Positions 11,816 to 22,829 of a stretch of 64,000 bases of DNA are shown in pieces. The stretch is taken from assembly GCA_964019695.1 (NCBI GenBank), contig OZ026524.1:28994164-29058163 (forward strand), given 5' to 3'. The notes under the pieces are model-generated. The model saw nothing but the letters and a program-made list of their open reading frames with translations. It did not search any database and had not been told where the DNA came from. Origin of the DNA: Loripinus fragilis (lineage: Eukaryota; Mollusca; Bivalvia; Lucinida; Lucinidae). The translations under genes and the position numbers were made by a program. Numbering within the stretch: the first letter of the stretch is position 1; every line of letters starts with the position of its first letter.

Positions 11816-12347
11816 CTCTAAATAACCGTACAAATAGTAGATACTCGGCACCTATCGTATTCGTAACCAGGGTAATTGTGTACGTCGTTTGATTTCGACT
11901 GAGCTACATTTATCTGTATTTAATGCTGAGACGATCAATTCTGATAAGATGAAAATAGATATTTCGGACACACTTTAATTACTTAATTTTGTCAAGAAAA
12001 TGTCGGAAACACCAATATAACATAAGAATATCGAAAAGCTCCGTTGATCCGAATCCGTTGATGGTCGAAAGACAGGACCCAGACAACTTAACCCGTTTCC
12101 AGACGCGGGAAAGGTGCGCATTGGAAATAGCCGCATATGTCTTTAAATACATGTCCATTTTACTTGATTCAAATTTTCTTAAGTAGGGTTCAGTTATTTT
12201 TGACTGACCCTCGTAGAAAATGTTATGAGTTTTGTCTTGTCCATCAAGCTTTATAAATCCATCCTTCATGAATGATTTCCTCATGACAGTCCTGTGTCTA
12301 ATGCACGAAGCAAGCCTGGATGATATAACGCACGTTTCGAAATTCGT

Positions 12348-12508
12348 TAGAAGTGTGAGGCGTGACTCTATAGGGTCAAACGGGGGATTTATGAATCGAC
12401 TGTCAAACCTTTCAAATTATTTTTTATAGAAGTGTGAGGCGTGACTCTGTAGGGTCAAACGGGGGATAAATGAATCGACTGTCAAACCTTTAAAATTATT
12501 TTTATAAC
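12348..12508. repeat. 79-bp direct tandem duplication
   Basis: Two adjacent units start TAGAAGTGTGAGGCGTGACT at 12,348 and 12,427. Both contain GTAGGGTCAAACGGGGGAT-like sequence and end in AAATTATTTTTATA. They differ at only a few positions. Confidence 0.9.
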
Positions 12509-13058
12509 AGATTCATATTAGTGCTTTTGTATCGGAATGATGTGAAGGTTTACTATGGTTCGGTTTCAATGTATTTGTACTTCGACATACATAGTTGTGA
12601 AACAACTTTTAGGTCTTTGTGGTCTCAGGCTTGGCTCAGGAACCACGTGACCTTGTCAGTGCATTGCCTTTTAAGGTTAGTCCAATAATTACTCTAGATC
12701 CTATTAAAACGTTGTATTTTGTTGCCATGACCACATAGTTAATCCAGGCAGAATTGAACTTGCCCTCTGACAGTTTAACAGTACATTAGCCCTCACGGAA
12801 ACAATTAATTACCTCTTCAGGAATGTACTGCATTTGAAGGATTTGATATGATATACATATATGTTACTTGTAAACATCAAAGGGATTAGTTCAGCCTTTG
12901 CAAACGATGCAAATCTCAAAGATAAAGCCTACTGGATGAGAAGAATAGTTTTAAAGGAATTAATACCGTCACCACCGAGTAATTCCAAAAGTAATAATAT
13001 TGGAAAAATAGATATTCCTTTTTACCTGAACTCTGATACCAGGTTATTATGTACAACT
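12509..13058. other. Unannotated stretch
   Basis: No coding or repeat feature recognised. It carries one half of the 14-bp duplication that flanks the next SINE at its right end. Confidence 0.5.
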
Positions 13059-13072
13059 TCACCAAAACGACC

Positions 13073-13398
13073 GTGTAGCGCAGTGGGTAACGTGTCTGGC
13101 AACAGATGCCAGTCTGACTGCAGATCCAGGGGTCACAAGTTCGAACCCGGCCCGGTCCCATACTTTCGTGGAGGTTGCTAATGAAATAATTTCTACGGTT
13201 ATTCTCCTCCCTTCCGCTGAATCATTCAAGGAGGGTTGTTGACAGCTACAAGCGAAAGTATATGCACGAAGTACTTAATGACTGCTTGTTCAAGTTTACC
13301 CAGGAAAAGTGTGGCTAGATAAACTGACCGTCCCGCCATGACAATACTGGCATATCTGTTGACTTGTGACGTAAAGCAGCAAAACAAACAAAAACAAA
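13073..13398 (+). mobile_element. tRNA-derived SINE, family 2, with 14-bp target duplication
   Basis: A tRNA-like head (GTGTAGCGCAGTGGGTAACG as box A; AAGTTCGAACCC as box B) is followed by a conserved body (TTTCGTGGA, CTGAATCATTCAAG, AGCGAAAGTATATGCACGAA, AACTGACCGTCCCGCCATGA). It ends in an A-rich tail of AAAC units. TCACCAAAACGACC stands at 13,059-13,072 and again at 13,399-13,412, a perfect duplication that defines the element. Two inverted copies of the family lie at about 31,150-31,390 and 45,582-45,837. Confidence 0.9.
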
Positions 13399-13689
13399 TC
13401 ACCAAAACGACCAGATTGTATTAGTTTATTACTGTTATTTGTTCATTTCTATGTCTGATTCATAGTCAGGAATCCTCTTAGAACTTATGCAAATGACAAT
13501 GGATATCATCAAAGAAAGTTCTGTTGTTCTTGCCGCATCACTTTCAAGAACTGTATAGAAAATGTTAATTTAAAAGGTGAGTACGACCAGGAACTGCCAC
13601 AATCACACACAGACCAACCCACAGCACGAAGAGGTAAAACATGATAACAGCCACATAACAAAGCATTGTCATACGTTTTATTATCCCCA

Positions 13690-14290
13690 CGCTTTTTTAA
13701 AAAAGCGTCGGGATATTGCAATCGCCTCCGTCAACCCGTCTGTCCGTCCGTCCGTCACGCTATCTCCTCCTAAACCATTGGACGAAATCCAACCAAATTT
13801 GGTGTGTGAGTTGCTCACATGAATGGGGCGTGCAACGGCACATTTATTGGCCCCGCCCTCTGAGGCCCTGGGGAGGGGCCAAAAGGTCAAATATCATTAA
13901 ATATTATTAAATTTCAATTACAAAGTCAATTTCAAAGATTTTCAACCAAACTTTGTGTGTCTTCTCACACATGAAAGATATAAAACATATCAGACGGGAT
14001 TTTCATTTGGCCACCTGGGTCATGCCCCAGGGATGGGATTTGGGGATACCGGTTGGGGTTTGGGGTCAAAAAAAAATTCCGAAATTCATTCAGATTTGGT
14101 ATGTGAGTTACTTACATGAATGACAAATGCACCAGCGTCATTTTTTGGTCCCTTCCCCCAGGGGCCCTGGAGAGGGGCCAAAAGGTCAAATATCATTAAA
14201 TCTCAATTACAAAGTCAATTTCAAAGATTTTTAAACCAAACGTTGTATATCTTCTCACAAATGAAAGATATAATATGAAATAGGCACACC
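13690..14290 (+). repeat. Repeat with CCGTCCGTCCGT box and two ~300-bp sub-repeats
   Basis: It starts with a palindrome (ACGCTTTTTTAAAAAAGCGT), then CTGTCCGTCCGTCCGTC. Two diverged tandem sub-units follow. Each has CAAATTTGGTGTGTGAGTTG-like, GGGGCCAAAAGGTCAAATAT and TTTCAAAGATTTT blocks, at about 13,790-13,990 and 14,090-14,290. ORFs seen across it on both strands are repeat-encoded and not genes. Confidence 0.7.
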
Positions 14291-14713
14291 TAATGGGCAA
14301 CCAACCACTATTTGATCTGAGAGGATAGCACAGTATACGGTATTTCTTGTGAGTCGGTACTCGTGTGAGTATAAAAAGTAAGGAAGAAGGCAAATATCAG
14401 GAATCGATACAAATAGTACCACACCTGGCACGGAACACCTTATGAAAAGTGACAAAAGAGTTTCAGTAAATTGTCGTTGCTCTGAGTATAAGGAAATAAA
14501 ATAATCCTGCAAGCTATTTTAAAGGCGCAGGGACCCTTGAACGGAAGTTCCTCATGGATACCATAAGGATTTTAATTAGAGCAGCGACATATGATTTCCA
14601 ACAATGTGTCATTTTGACAAGTGTAGACTCAGACGAGCCTGTGTAGCCTCCTTTCAAGCTTAGAAACTCCCAATGATGTTCAGTCAGTAGCATAACACGC
14701 ATAGAAAATTCAA
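14291..14713. other. Unannotated stretch
   Basis: Several overlapping short ORFs on the minus strand, none with a recognisable motif. No other feature seen. Confidence 0.4.
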
Positions 14714-14782
14714 GCGACTAGCAAAGGCTCTGAGCAGACTGCGTGTATGCTGCGCAGGCTGATCTGAGTCTTTGCTGGTCGC
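14714..14782. repeat. Foldback MITE, 69 bp, near-perfect stem
   Basis: GCGACTAGCAAAGGCTCTGA ... TCTGAGTCTTTGCTGGTCGC fold on each other with CAGACTGCG / TGCGCAGGCTG inside. The loop is about 7 nt. This is the palindromic form of the repeat whose fragments occur elsewhere in the window. Confidence 0.75.
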
Positions 14783-14916
14783 ACATATCACATTGCTGGA
14801 AATCTTATGTCATGGCACATTTGTGGCCGTCTTTTTTCAAAGGCGCGACGATGCACGTGGCAGTTGGCGCTTGGCTCAAGTCGTTATCACGTCGTGACGT
14901 AACGTTATAAGAATTG

Positions 14917-14929
14917 TGACGTCACGTCA
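14917..14929. promoter_or_regulatory. CRE-like TGACGTCACGTCA
   Basis: A full CRE core (TGACGTCA) with an overlapping half-site. It sits in a short CG-containing patch (GTCGTGACGTAACG nearby). No gene start is evident close by; function unknown. Confidence 0.25.
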
Positions 14930-15043
14930 CGGGATCACACAGCCGCTTGCTTGAAAGAGCTATCGTTAACGTTCAAGCTCCTGGTGATCGAAAAAATCCC
15001 TCAGTCTTATGGTTAAAATACAAGTTAAATATCAACAATTTTT

Positions 15044-15263
15044 TGCAAGTATTTTGTCACCATCTCCAGGCAAAATATAGTCCAAAAGGAAGCAGAAAAT
15101 TATTATCAAACATGAGTAAACACACCAAATCTTAAGAAGATGCCTAGTTTGTGTCTCCAACTGTGCTCAATGCAGACATAACATATGGCAAAAGAGCAAG
15201 TTTTTTTTAAAGAACTATTTAAGCATCCTACGACCTCGGATGTAATTACTCACAGGTTTGACA
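15044..15263 (+). repeat. Left member of inverted repeat pair around the Mutator-like region
   Basis: From TGCAAGTATTTTGTCACC to GGTTTGACAC, this ~220-bp stretch is the inverse of 20,592-20,825 with few differences. It contains ATGAGTAAACACACCAAATC and CATATGGCAAAAGAGCAAG. It may be a long terminal or subterminal repeat of the Mutator-like element, or a second inverted copy of its 5' region. Confidence 0.7.
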
Positions 15264-18200
15264 CTATTGGTGGCGAAGTGACTCAAAGTAGTCGCTGGGG
15301 AGTTCGCAAGGTACACATTCTATCCTACATGTAAACGATAAGCGGTTTTAAGAGTATGATTAATGTAAGCATCTCGCAAACGTTGTTCTGGACTATACAA
15401 GAGTTTCAATTTTGCGGATTACCCTTTCTTCGTTGGCCTAATAGGCGGCGAAATTGTGAGTGCTGTTCGCCTTAAGAAACCCGCTTTAGAATTGATTGAT
15501 TAAGATAATTGGCTAAAACTTGGAATATTAATAGAAAATCAAAGGATGACATTGTTTATAGTCTGGTGAGTCATTTAATTTAATTTAAATTTTAAATTGA
15601 AAATGGAGAGTTTGTGATATGTACAAGGCTCCAAATTAATCCAAAGTGCATTTTTGTGCCTTTTTACTTAAAATCAATACCCAGTGTCGACTGCTGATTA
15701 TCTCGGTTACATCACATTGGTTTTTATCTGTTAAAATTAATTTAAAATTAAAATTAAAAAAGGGCTCATGCATGGTATGGGAAATTAACATGGGAGTCTG
15801 CCCACGCTTGGAATTTGATAATTTTATGTTTATTAATAGTCTTGGCATGACTTTTATATTTATGGTGCATTTGAGTTTTTATGCAATTCCATTGCTAATT
15901 TATGAGGTCATGTATGATATCACTACAATACCTTAGGGTAACCAGTTATAATCATTTCTAAAGCAATTGACATATCATGTAACGGGCGCAGAAATGTTTT
16001 AATAAATAACTGTATCATTGATAAGTTCGTTGATACTATAAATGGCTTTGTATGTATTTGGATAGTGGGCAGGCATTCATTTTTCTAACATGGTACACCA
16101 ATTTCCAACTGTAAATTTTGTATTCAGTCAAATTTGGAATTAAAATATTTACGCGTTGCGGTCTTTGTCAAGATACCATTTCAACATATAAACTATCCAT
16201 ATATGTTAACAATGTGTAGACCAAATTTCATGAAATTCAAGGACCGGTAACATATTTTTTCAACTTGACGTTAACACATGGCCCTAATTCATTGAAATAT
16301 AAAATATACGATAGCTATGTTTCAGTGTAAAACGTATTTGAATACTTGCTTAGTTTTGAATCACCATGCTAGTACGTTTACTGGTAGAAGATGATTATGT
16401 TCAGTGTTTTCCCTATTATGGATTTGCAAAGAAAAACACAATATTCTTTGATATTAAGTGCCATGATTATTATTTAATGAAGTGCTCACACAATAATATT
16501 ACCCAAAATGATAGAATTGGTGAAACCTGTACTCACCACATATAGTTTCTAACGTTAAAACTACATCTAACCAATGTTACACGTAATATGTAACATTATT
16601 AAGAATTTTTATTCATACAGTAGAGAAACCTTATGACAGTCAGTTCATACAGGAGAAGAACCTTATATCTATGATTTAATAATTGTAAGCCTCATTAATA
16701 AACCTGGTTCACAAGATTAACAATCTGTCAGAACTATTGGTTAAAATTAACCATTTTGGTCACAGCGAATTCTTGGCCCCAAAGGTATTGCTAATCTAAT
16801 GCTTAAATCTTCTCTGATCATTCTGTCTGTAAAACTGATGCTGATTTCCACCAAATAACAACATTATACTTTAGCTGGCTGCATATTCTAGGCATACAGT
16901 TGCGGTTTTGGACCTCACTTATTCATGTAGAACACTGTTCTATGATACCTTATGATAAGACTCTCTTACACTTTATCCTGGTCACAGCGCAAAAATTGGT
17001 TACTCTAGTTCAGTTGGGATGTAAAGGAAATATTTGGTCTTTTTGTTTCCACACGTTTATTGTTATGATATTATGTTTCTTAAACAATATCATGCAGGAC
17101 TTGAGAAAGTGTTACACATTGTCTTGGCCCCCATAGTGCCAGGATATGGGGTCATTACCCTCGGCATTTCTGACCATTGAATCATTTGTCTAAACATGTT
17201 TTTCTTGAAGAAAAGTGGAAGTAGATTTACAAATAGCCTCCTTCTGTCCAGTTATTGATTCATTTCAACTAAATGATTAATTTTGCTAAAACTGACCTAT
17301 ACCCATAAGAGGTAGAAATGACAAAGTTACCGGTTTTGGGTTTTCATGAAATTGGATCAGATTAGCAGGATATATATGGCATGTTTTTGTGATAATATGA
17401 TATCTTGACAAAGATTAGAACATATCTATCTTTGGAATTGAATGTTGAATGTTTTGTAAGTTTTTGAGAAAATATATTAAAACTTTATGTTCACTTCTTC
17501 AGAAAACGTTAACCATAATTTATCGAAGTGGCTTTGTGGTATTTATATAATGCCTATGGTATTTGGATACATTCTAAATGACATATCATAGAAATATACA
17601 AAACTATAGATTTAGGACATAGAAATTTAGAGACAGGTACCACCTGAAAGCCAGAGTACGTCAGGGTTGCTTCCTAAGCCTTATTCTTCACTATCTAATT
17701 CGATAAGAACATTTTCATATTTTGTATATAATGAGTTACTAATATGCAAAGTATAAAGAAAATCCATGCGTGGGCACAGATGATAGTACCCCTTTAAAAA
17801 GTTTTAAAAAGGTGAATAAATGGAGAATTTCTTTAAAATTTGCAAGGAAAAATAATGACAATTCAGAATTGCAAAGAAATGGACAGTGCATTATTTGGAC
17901 TTGGTGTAGGAAAAATGGTTAGGGTCAATTTAGATTCAAAGACCCTAGATTACCAGGTTCTGATCATAAAACCAGAAGTGTGCATCGAATAGCTTTGATG
18001 GTGGAAATACAAAATTTGGATATACCCCCAATATTGCAAGCCAGATATCTGTGCAATTTAAAATATTGTATAAATACTGAGCATCTTTCTTTTGAAGACA
18101 ATTACACCAATTACAGCAGGAAATTGTGCTTTTTTAAAAAGAAATGTTTTGGTCATGTAGATGGAAAGCCGCCCTGCCTTGTCGATCTGGATGAATAGCA

Positions 18201-18979
18201 TTAAACAACATAGCGGAGGTGAATTCGGCCTGTTTCAACAAATACAAGCTGTCTTAGCTTCCATCATTTGGTTTTACTTTTGGTCAAGATATGTTTTAGC
18301 TCTACAATACAGTGTTTACATCAAATAGCATAAAGTTTAGGGCAGCTGCAGGCATAATCTTTGTATCTATATCATAAAAGTGGAAATGATATAATTTATT
18401 TATTTTCTTTTTATTTAAGGACAATTTCAGAGGTTTAGTGCCATTACCATTAAATAATTACTTACTTTGCACAGCTGTTTTTCTTCACTTTTTCTTTATA
18501 GCTGAGGGGCCTGGTAGGTCTGGATGAGTGTATGAATGCCACTGATCCACAGCCTGCCATTTTATATAGTCTGGGTCCTCTGTCACTTTGGAACAGGTTA
18601 AGTGATAGTCAAATTCTAGTCTGGCTCTATTTGCTGTTCTCTTTTTTCTATAGGATCCTGTGTTTTTTGTAAGTTTTGTGATAATCGTATGTTTTAGAAA
18701 TCATTTCCAGATTATGAGAGCTCTTCACGGATAATTTTGTTCCAGAGACACATTCAAGATTTCTTTTAACAGAATTGGCCATAGAATTATTTGTTTTCAA
18801 GACCTGGACCACAAGCCTGCCACGAAATTTTTTGGGTAGTTTGTTTCTTTATTCATAGTTGAAACTGCGGCCGGGTTAAATGCTTCGATTTTTTGCGTAT
18901 ATGTATTTGAACTAACACTTAAAACAGCTGCCTCACTCAACCTTATTTCAAGTATTACTGCCATTATATTTTGTCATTG
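15264..18979. other. Unannotated stretch inside the inverted-repeat pair
   Basis: About 3.7 kb without a supported gene. It includes AT-rich patches at 15,570-15,760 and a possible zinc-finger linker relic at 16,612-16,669. Nothing else is recognised. Confidence 0.4.
16612..16669 (+). pseudogene. Possible relic of C2H2 zinc-finger linkers
   Basis: ATTCATACAGTAGAGAAACC TTATG and TTCATACAGGAGAAGAACCT TATAT are spaced 33 bp apart. Each reads like the H-T-G-E-K-P-Y linker of tandem C2H2 fingers. The finger residues between them are lost. A very small fragment; could be coincidence. Confidence 0.2.
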
Positions 18980-20040
18980 TCATCCATTCTCAGGTATGTA
19001 ATGGCATGAGTTGAGAGAAAGGCAGATTTGACCCACCAGCATCCTTCGATATCCCAGTACAGCCAGTGAATCTGACGGGCACCTACTGCAGTTACCAGAG
19101 TAGCACAGGATGGTAGCTGCTCTCACATAAGGTAATTTTGGCAACATCTTCTGTAGGTCACGAGACCCAAGCCTGGTCAACTCCTCAATTGTATGACTGC
19201 ATAGTGCCCATAAGTCCTTACTTAATGCAGTTATTGCCCTTTGTCTGTCATCTTTGGTCCTGATATGTGAAGGGAGGAATCCAGGGCTAAACTGTGCTCC
19301 TCTTGCTTTCTTTTCTTGTCTTGACCCAAGATGATGAGGATCTAGCTGGTGAGAAACTGACCAGGCTGCACTGAGCTTGGGGTAGAAATCCTGCAAACCA
19401 AGGTACAGCTTTGTGTCTCCATTAGTAGAGACGGTCCTGATCCATAAATTTTCCAGTGAAATATCCTTTGCGATATCATAGGCCAGCCTTCTCTCTGGCT
19501 GTGGTTGTAAATATGGGACTGTGGATGTACACCCAGCATGCGCACCAGGTCATAGTTCATCAAAACCACGGTTCTGTAGCCAGGCCCCAGTCCAGCACAA
19601 TTTGTTTTCCAGGGCAAGCACAATAATGTATTTTCCTTTAGTACATTCTCCATGGCTACTGTATAGGCTTGAGATGAACTTTGTCCTGGTTTATATGAAG
19701 ATTTAAATCCACGGACATTGTGCCTGCCATCCATGGAAACACTTATTTGCTTTGCATTTTTCTGACCAGCCATGGCATTGTGCTGTTCGACAATACGCAG
19801 TTTGTCAGACATGTCCTTTTTGTTTAGCTCTATAATTGCTTGACTCACTTTGTCTGACAGTTTCTGCATATGGCTTGTACTTTGTGGTGGAATGTCAAGG
19901 GCTGTAAATAAAAGTCTGACTCTTGAAATGCCCATAGATGTATCCATAACAGGCATTATTATAGCAAACGGAGGTATTTTATCAGAGCCTTGAAGATCAA
20001 CAGAGTCAATTAGTGAGAGAAAGAGTGATTGTTTGTGCAT
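18980..20040 (-). pseudogene. Mutator-like transposase domain, frameshifted
   Basis: Two overlapping minus-strand frames (20,040 to 19,342 and 19,396 to 18,980) form one broken protein. The first has the hallmark DGRHNVRGFKSSYKPGQ...SQAY...EN at residues 104-131, as in the Mutator-like transposase family common in invertebrate genomes. After a frameshift near 19,490 the second frame carries ENLWIRTVSTNGDTKLYLG and LDPHHLG..QEKK, then an HxH/Cys-containing tail (CYSGNCSRC). The TNGD position often has an acidic residue (TDGD) in relatives, so catalysis may also be lost. It sits between the inverted repeats at 15,044 and 20,592. The family call is by motif memory; a relic is more likely than a functional gene. 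Confidence 0.6.
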
Positions 20041-20591
20041 TTCTTATCTAGCACAGGCAAGCTGGCTTTTTTCTGGGTAAAACTACAGAGATAATTTTTG
20101 TCACCCTGTTTTGTTCTGATTCGTGCTGACCTAATTTTTGATACATCAGCTTAAAGCGCTGAGGGCCAGGTGTGTACTCAAGTAGTACAGTTGGGGGTTA
20201 ACCTACTTTAACTTCTTCAAAACTAAACTGAAAGCCCCTATTTCTGGTTAAAATTACACTATTTTTCTGACATTTTCTCCCTTTTACATCCCTACATCTG
20301 TGACAAGTGAATAAAAATGACAGTCAAAGATGCGGCAGCCTATGAGAAGCTGTACAGTTTTTATTCAATCAGAAACCATTGAGCCATCTCAGAGATATGC
20401 AATTTTTGCTACCTGTATATTCGGCTGTCAAAATTACATGCAGCATACTGGGTCGGCACTAAATTAGTGAACTTTTTTAAAGTAAAATTTTGCAATACTT
20501 ATGCCATGCACAGGGTTTTTGGGTTTATATTGTTGATGTGTTATGAGTATATGGTATGGTTTTGCAGGACAAGTATAATTCCCTTTGCATC

Positions 20592-20825
20592 TAGGTGTCA
20601 AACCGGTGATTTAATTACTTCTGAGGTCGTAGGGTGCTTAGATAGTTCTTTTTTAAAAAAAACTTGCTCTTTTGCCATATGTTATGTCTGCATTGAGGAC
20701 AGTTGGAGACACAAACTCGGCATCTTCTAAAGATTTGGTGTGTTTACTCATGTTTGAGTACAATTTTCTGCTTCTTTTTGGAACTATATTTTGTCTGGAG
20801 CTGGTGACAAAATACTTGCAGCAGT
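20592..20825 (-). repeat. Right member of inverted repeat pair
   Basis: The inverse of 15,044-15,263. Read on the minus strand it lies about 550 bp upstream of the transposase frame. It has a short coding-like segment (KRSRKLYSNMSKHTKSLEDA), so it may be an untranslated or N-terminal exon region of the element rather than a true terminus. Confidence 0.65.
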
Positions 20826-21294
20826 GCATCTGCCCTGTGTTTACTGCTGTAATTTTCGACCATTAAAGTGATCAACAGTGATTTATGAAAAACTGAATCA
20901 GAGATGCTAGGGTCATTCATTGTCATTTCAAGAGAGAAATGGATTATGTATTCAAATTATTTACTGCTGGAAGCCAACGAGTGTTGTGGAACATGTAACA
21001 TTCTCTTGAAATAGTGCATTTTACATTGTTTAGATGGGCCAAAATTTCACCAGTTTGACACCCAAAGTTTTCATTATTCTGGCTCAGCTACATATTGGAA
21101 ACAAATATAGATCAAGATAATCTAGTATAGCCGAATACTACGGAAACTAACAACCACCAGCCAATGGCTTTCCCTACAAAACTAAACTTAAAAGTATCTT
21201 ACAGGGTAGCCTTTTTAGCGCAAGCGATATTTATAACGGCAAGCAAAATGTGAGAAAAGTATAGCGACAAGCGTGTTGTGTCTGGAAGAATTTT
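20826..21294. other. Unannotated stretch
   Basis: No gene or repeat recognised between the Mutator-like region and the MITE at 21,297. Confidence 0.4.
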
Positions 21295-21296
21295 TA

Positions 21297-22177
21297 GCGA
21301 TAAGGCGTGCCATTTCCCTAAATGAGACGTTCGTTTTATTTTGTTGAAATAAGGACTGGAGACACTAGGCACATTCAACAAATACACATTGACCATCCGT
21401 ATAAGCACCCTTGCAGCCTAGTCCGTAAATCATTATGATGATCGTTTTTGTTCTTAATGCATATAATAATCCTACTTGGTTTTTAAATGGGAATGTATTA
21501 TGATCATCAACTGTGCATGTTATTTCAGTAACATGTATGTGAAATAGACCGTTACACAAATAAAACAAATGGTCTATCACGATAGAGTATATATTTTATA
21601 CAGTTGATGTACAATGAAAACGACCATTAGGCAAAGCAGTCTATTTTTGTCAGATGTTTGATGTCTTTAGCTTCTACCACTCCTTTCCGACCTAGACCCA
21701 AGACGCCCTTTACATATGTTGTATATTTTTATAGCAACATGTCATTGTCCAAAAGGCATCTTGGGTCTAAGGGGAAAGGATAAAAAAAACTGAAGGACAC
21801 CAGTTTCACCTTTCCAGTGACAAACGTCACAATTTTAAGTATATTTCGTACGCATGCGAAGGAAGGATATTGTAAAGTTTTGGAAATGAATAGCACTTCT
21901 ATCCATTACAGTTTAGCACTTTTACTTTTTGAAAACTAGCAAAGCATTTACTCAAAGTCTGGTCTAAATGGCACCCAGTAGAAAGACGTAAATGGGGGGT
22001 GGGAGTATAAAGCGCAAATTTTTACTGCTTTGCTAATGATAAATTGCTTTGAAACGTTGTTTGATGCTTACTTTGCATATTTTGTTGCCAAACCGCACCA
22101 ATTTTAAAAACAAGAGTGCAGTTTGGAAATTTGGTATTTGTAATCATATCAACTAGGGAAAATACACGCCTTATCGC
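21297..22177 (+). mobile_element. ~880-bp TA-flanked MITE, copy 1
   Basis: Ends GCGATAAGGCGTG...TTTCCCTA and inverse TAGGGAAAATACACGCCTTATCGC. TA lies directly outside both ends (21,295-21,296 and 22,178-22,179), consistent with Tc1/mariner-type targeting. An internal palindrome centres on CTAGACCCAAGACGCCCTTT / AAAGGGC...CTTGGGTCTA around 21,700-21,780. A full-length inverted copy is at 55,551-56,428. No transposase ORF. Confidence 0.85.
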
Positions 22178-22179
22178 TA

Positions 22180-22689
22180 TAATGCCTTCAATGTTTACCG
22201 TCGTGAGTTGGCTCCTGGTACCGTTAGTTTAACAGGTGACAGGGCCAGGGCGATGACAGGAAACATTGGGCTTACAGTAGAGCTTCTTTATGTGTTCAAC
22301 AGATACGTATGTACACACTGATCGATAACGAGAGATAACTTGGTGTCCGAAGCTGTTTGAATCCGCAAAAATCAATGTTCAAATCATGAGATACATTTGC
22401 TGTCTGAACATATTTTTTAACTTGAAAAAGCCCAAACTGGGCCTAGGTTTGTTTGCATGATGTTACACGGGAATGCATTGCGGAGTTGACTGAACGTTTC
22501 GCTGATGCTTTTGTTCGTTAAAACAGTGTGCGTGTCTATGACGTTGTGGCGACGTAATGATGTTCAAATAGTTTGACATTGACGCCATTTTCTAAAGAGA
22601 AATCCAGTGTAAGGAAATACATATTTTAATGTTTAAGAGACGTTTTCAGTGCAGTGTAGGTAGAAAGGGGTATAATATGCAAGAATAAC
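22180..22689. other. Unannotated stretch
   Basis: No supported gene or repeat. Confidence 0.4.
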
Positions 22690-22829
22690 GATCACACATG
22701 ATTGGTTCATTGCATCAACACTTGCCGGTTCCCTCGGACTATGTTAGAATACAAGGCCTATCGGCCTTGTGTTTAAACATCTTCCTCAGGACCCAGCAAA
22801 TGGTAATGCATGAAAAAACATGTGTGATC
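22690..22829. repeat. Foldback MITE, 140 bp
   Basis: GATCACACATG at 22,690 pairs with CATGTGTGATC ending at 22,829. The two arms remain complementary (TTGCAT/ATGCA, CTTGC/GCAA, TATGTT/AAACAT) to the tip ACAAGGCC TATC GGCCTTGT. Confidence 0.8.

Larger units (their letters stand above)
10209..12215. mobile_element. Non-autonomous mariner-type element, TA-flanked
   Basis: The left end reads TA + CGAGGGACAGTCAAAAATAA (10,209 on). The right end is its inverse, TTATTTTTGACTGACCCTCG + TA (ending 12,215). The inverted repeats span about 29 bp with a single mismatch. TA on both sides is the Tc1/mariner target duplication, and the CGAGGG start is typical of mariner termini. The ~2-kb interior has no transposase ORF; it holds X-box-like palindromes and a tRNA-like segment. 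It is probably a deletion or capture derivative mobilised in trans. Confidence 0.72.

Noticed and set aside
12861..13181. ORFs overlapping the SINE at 13,073
   Set aside because: They end in the tRNA-like head of the SINE; no independent coding evidence.
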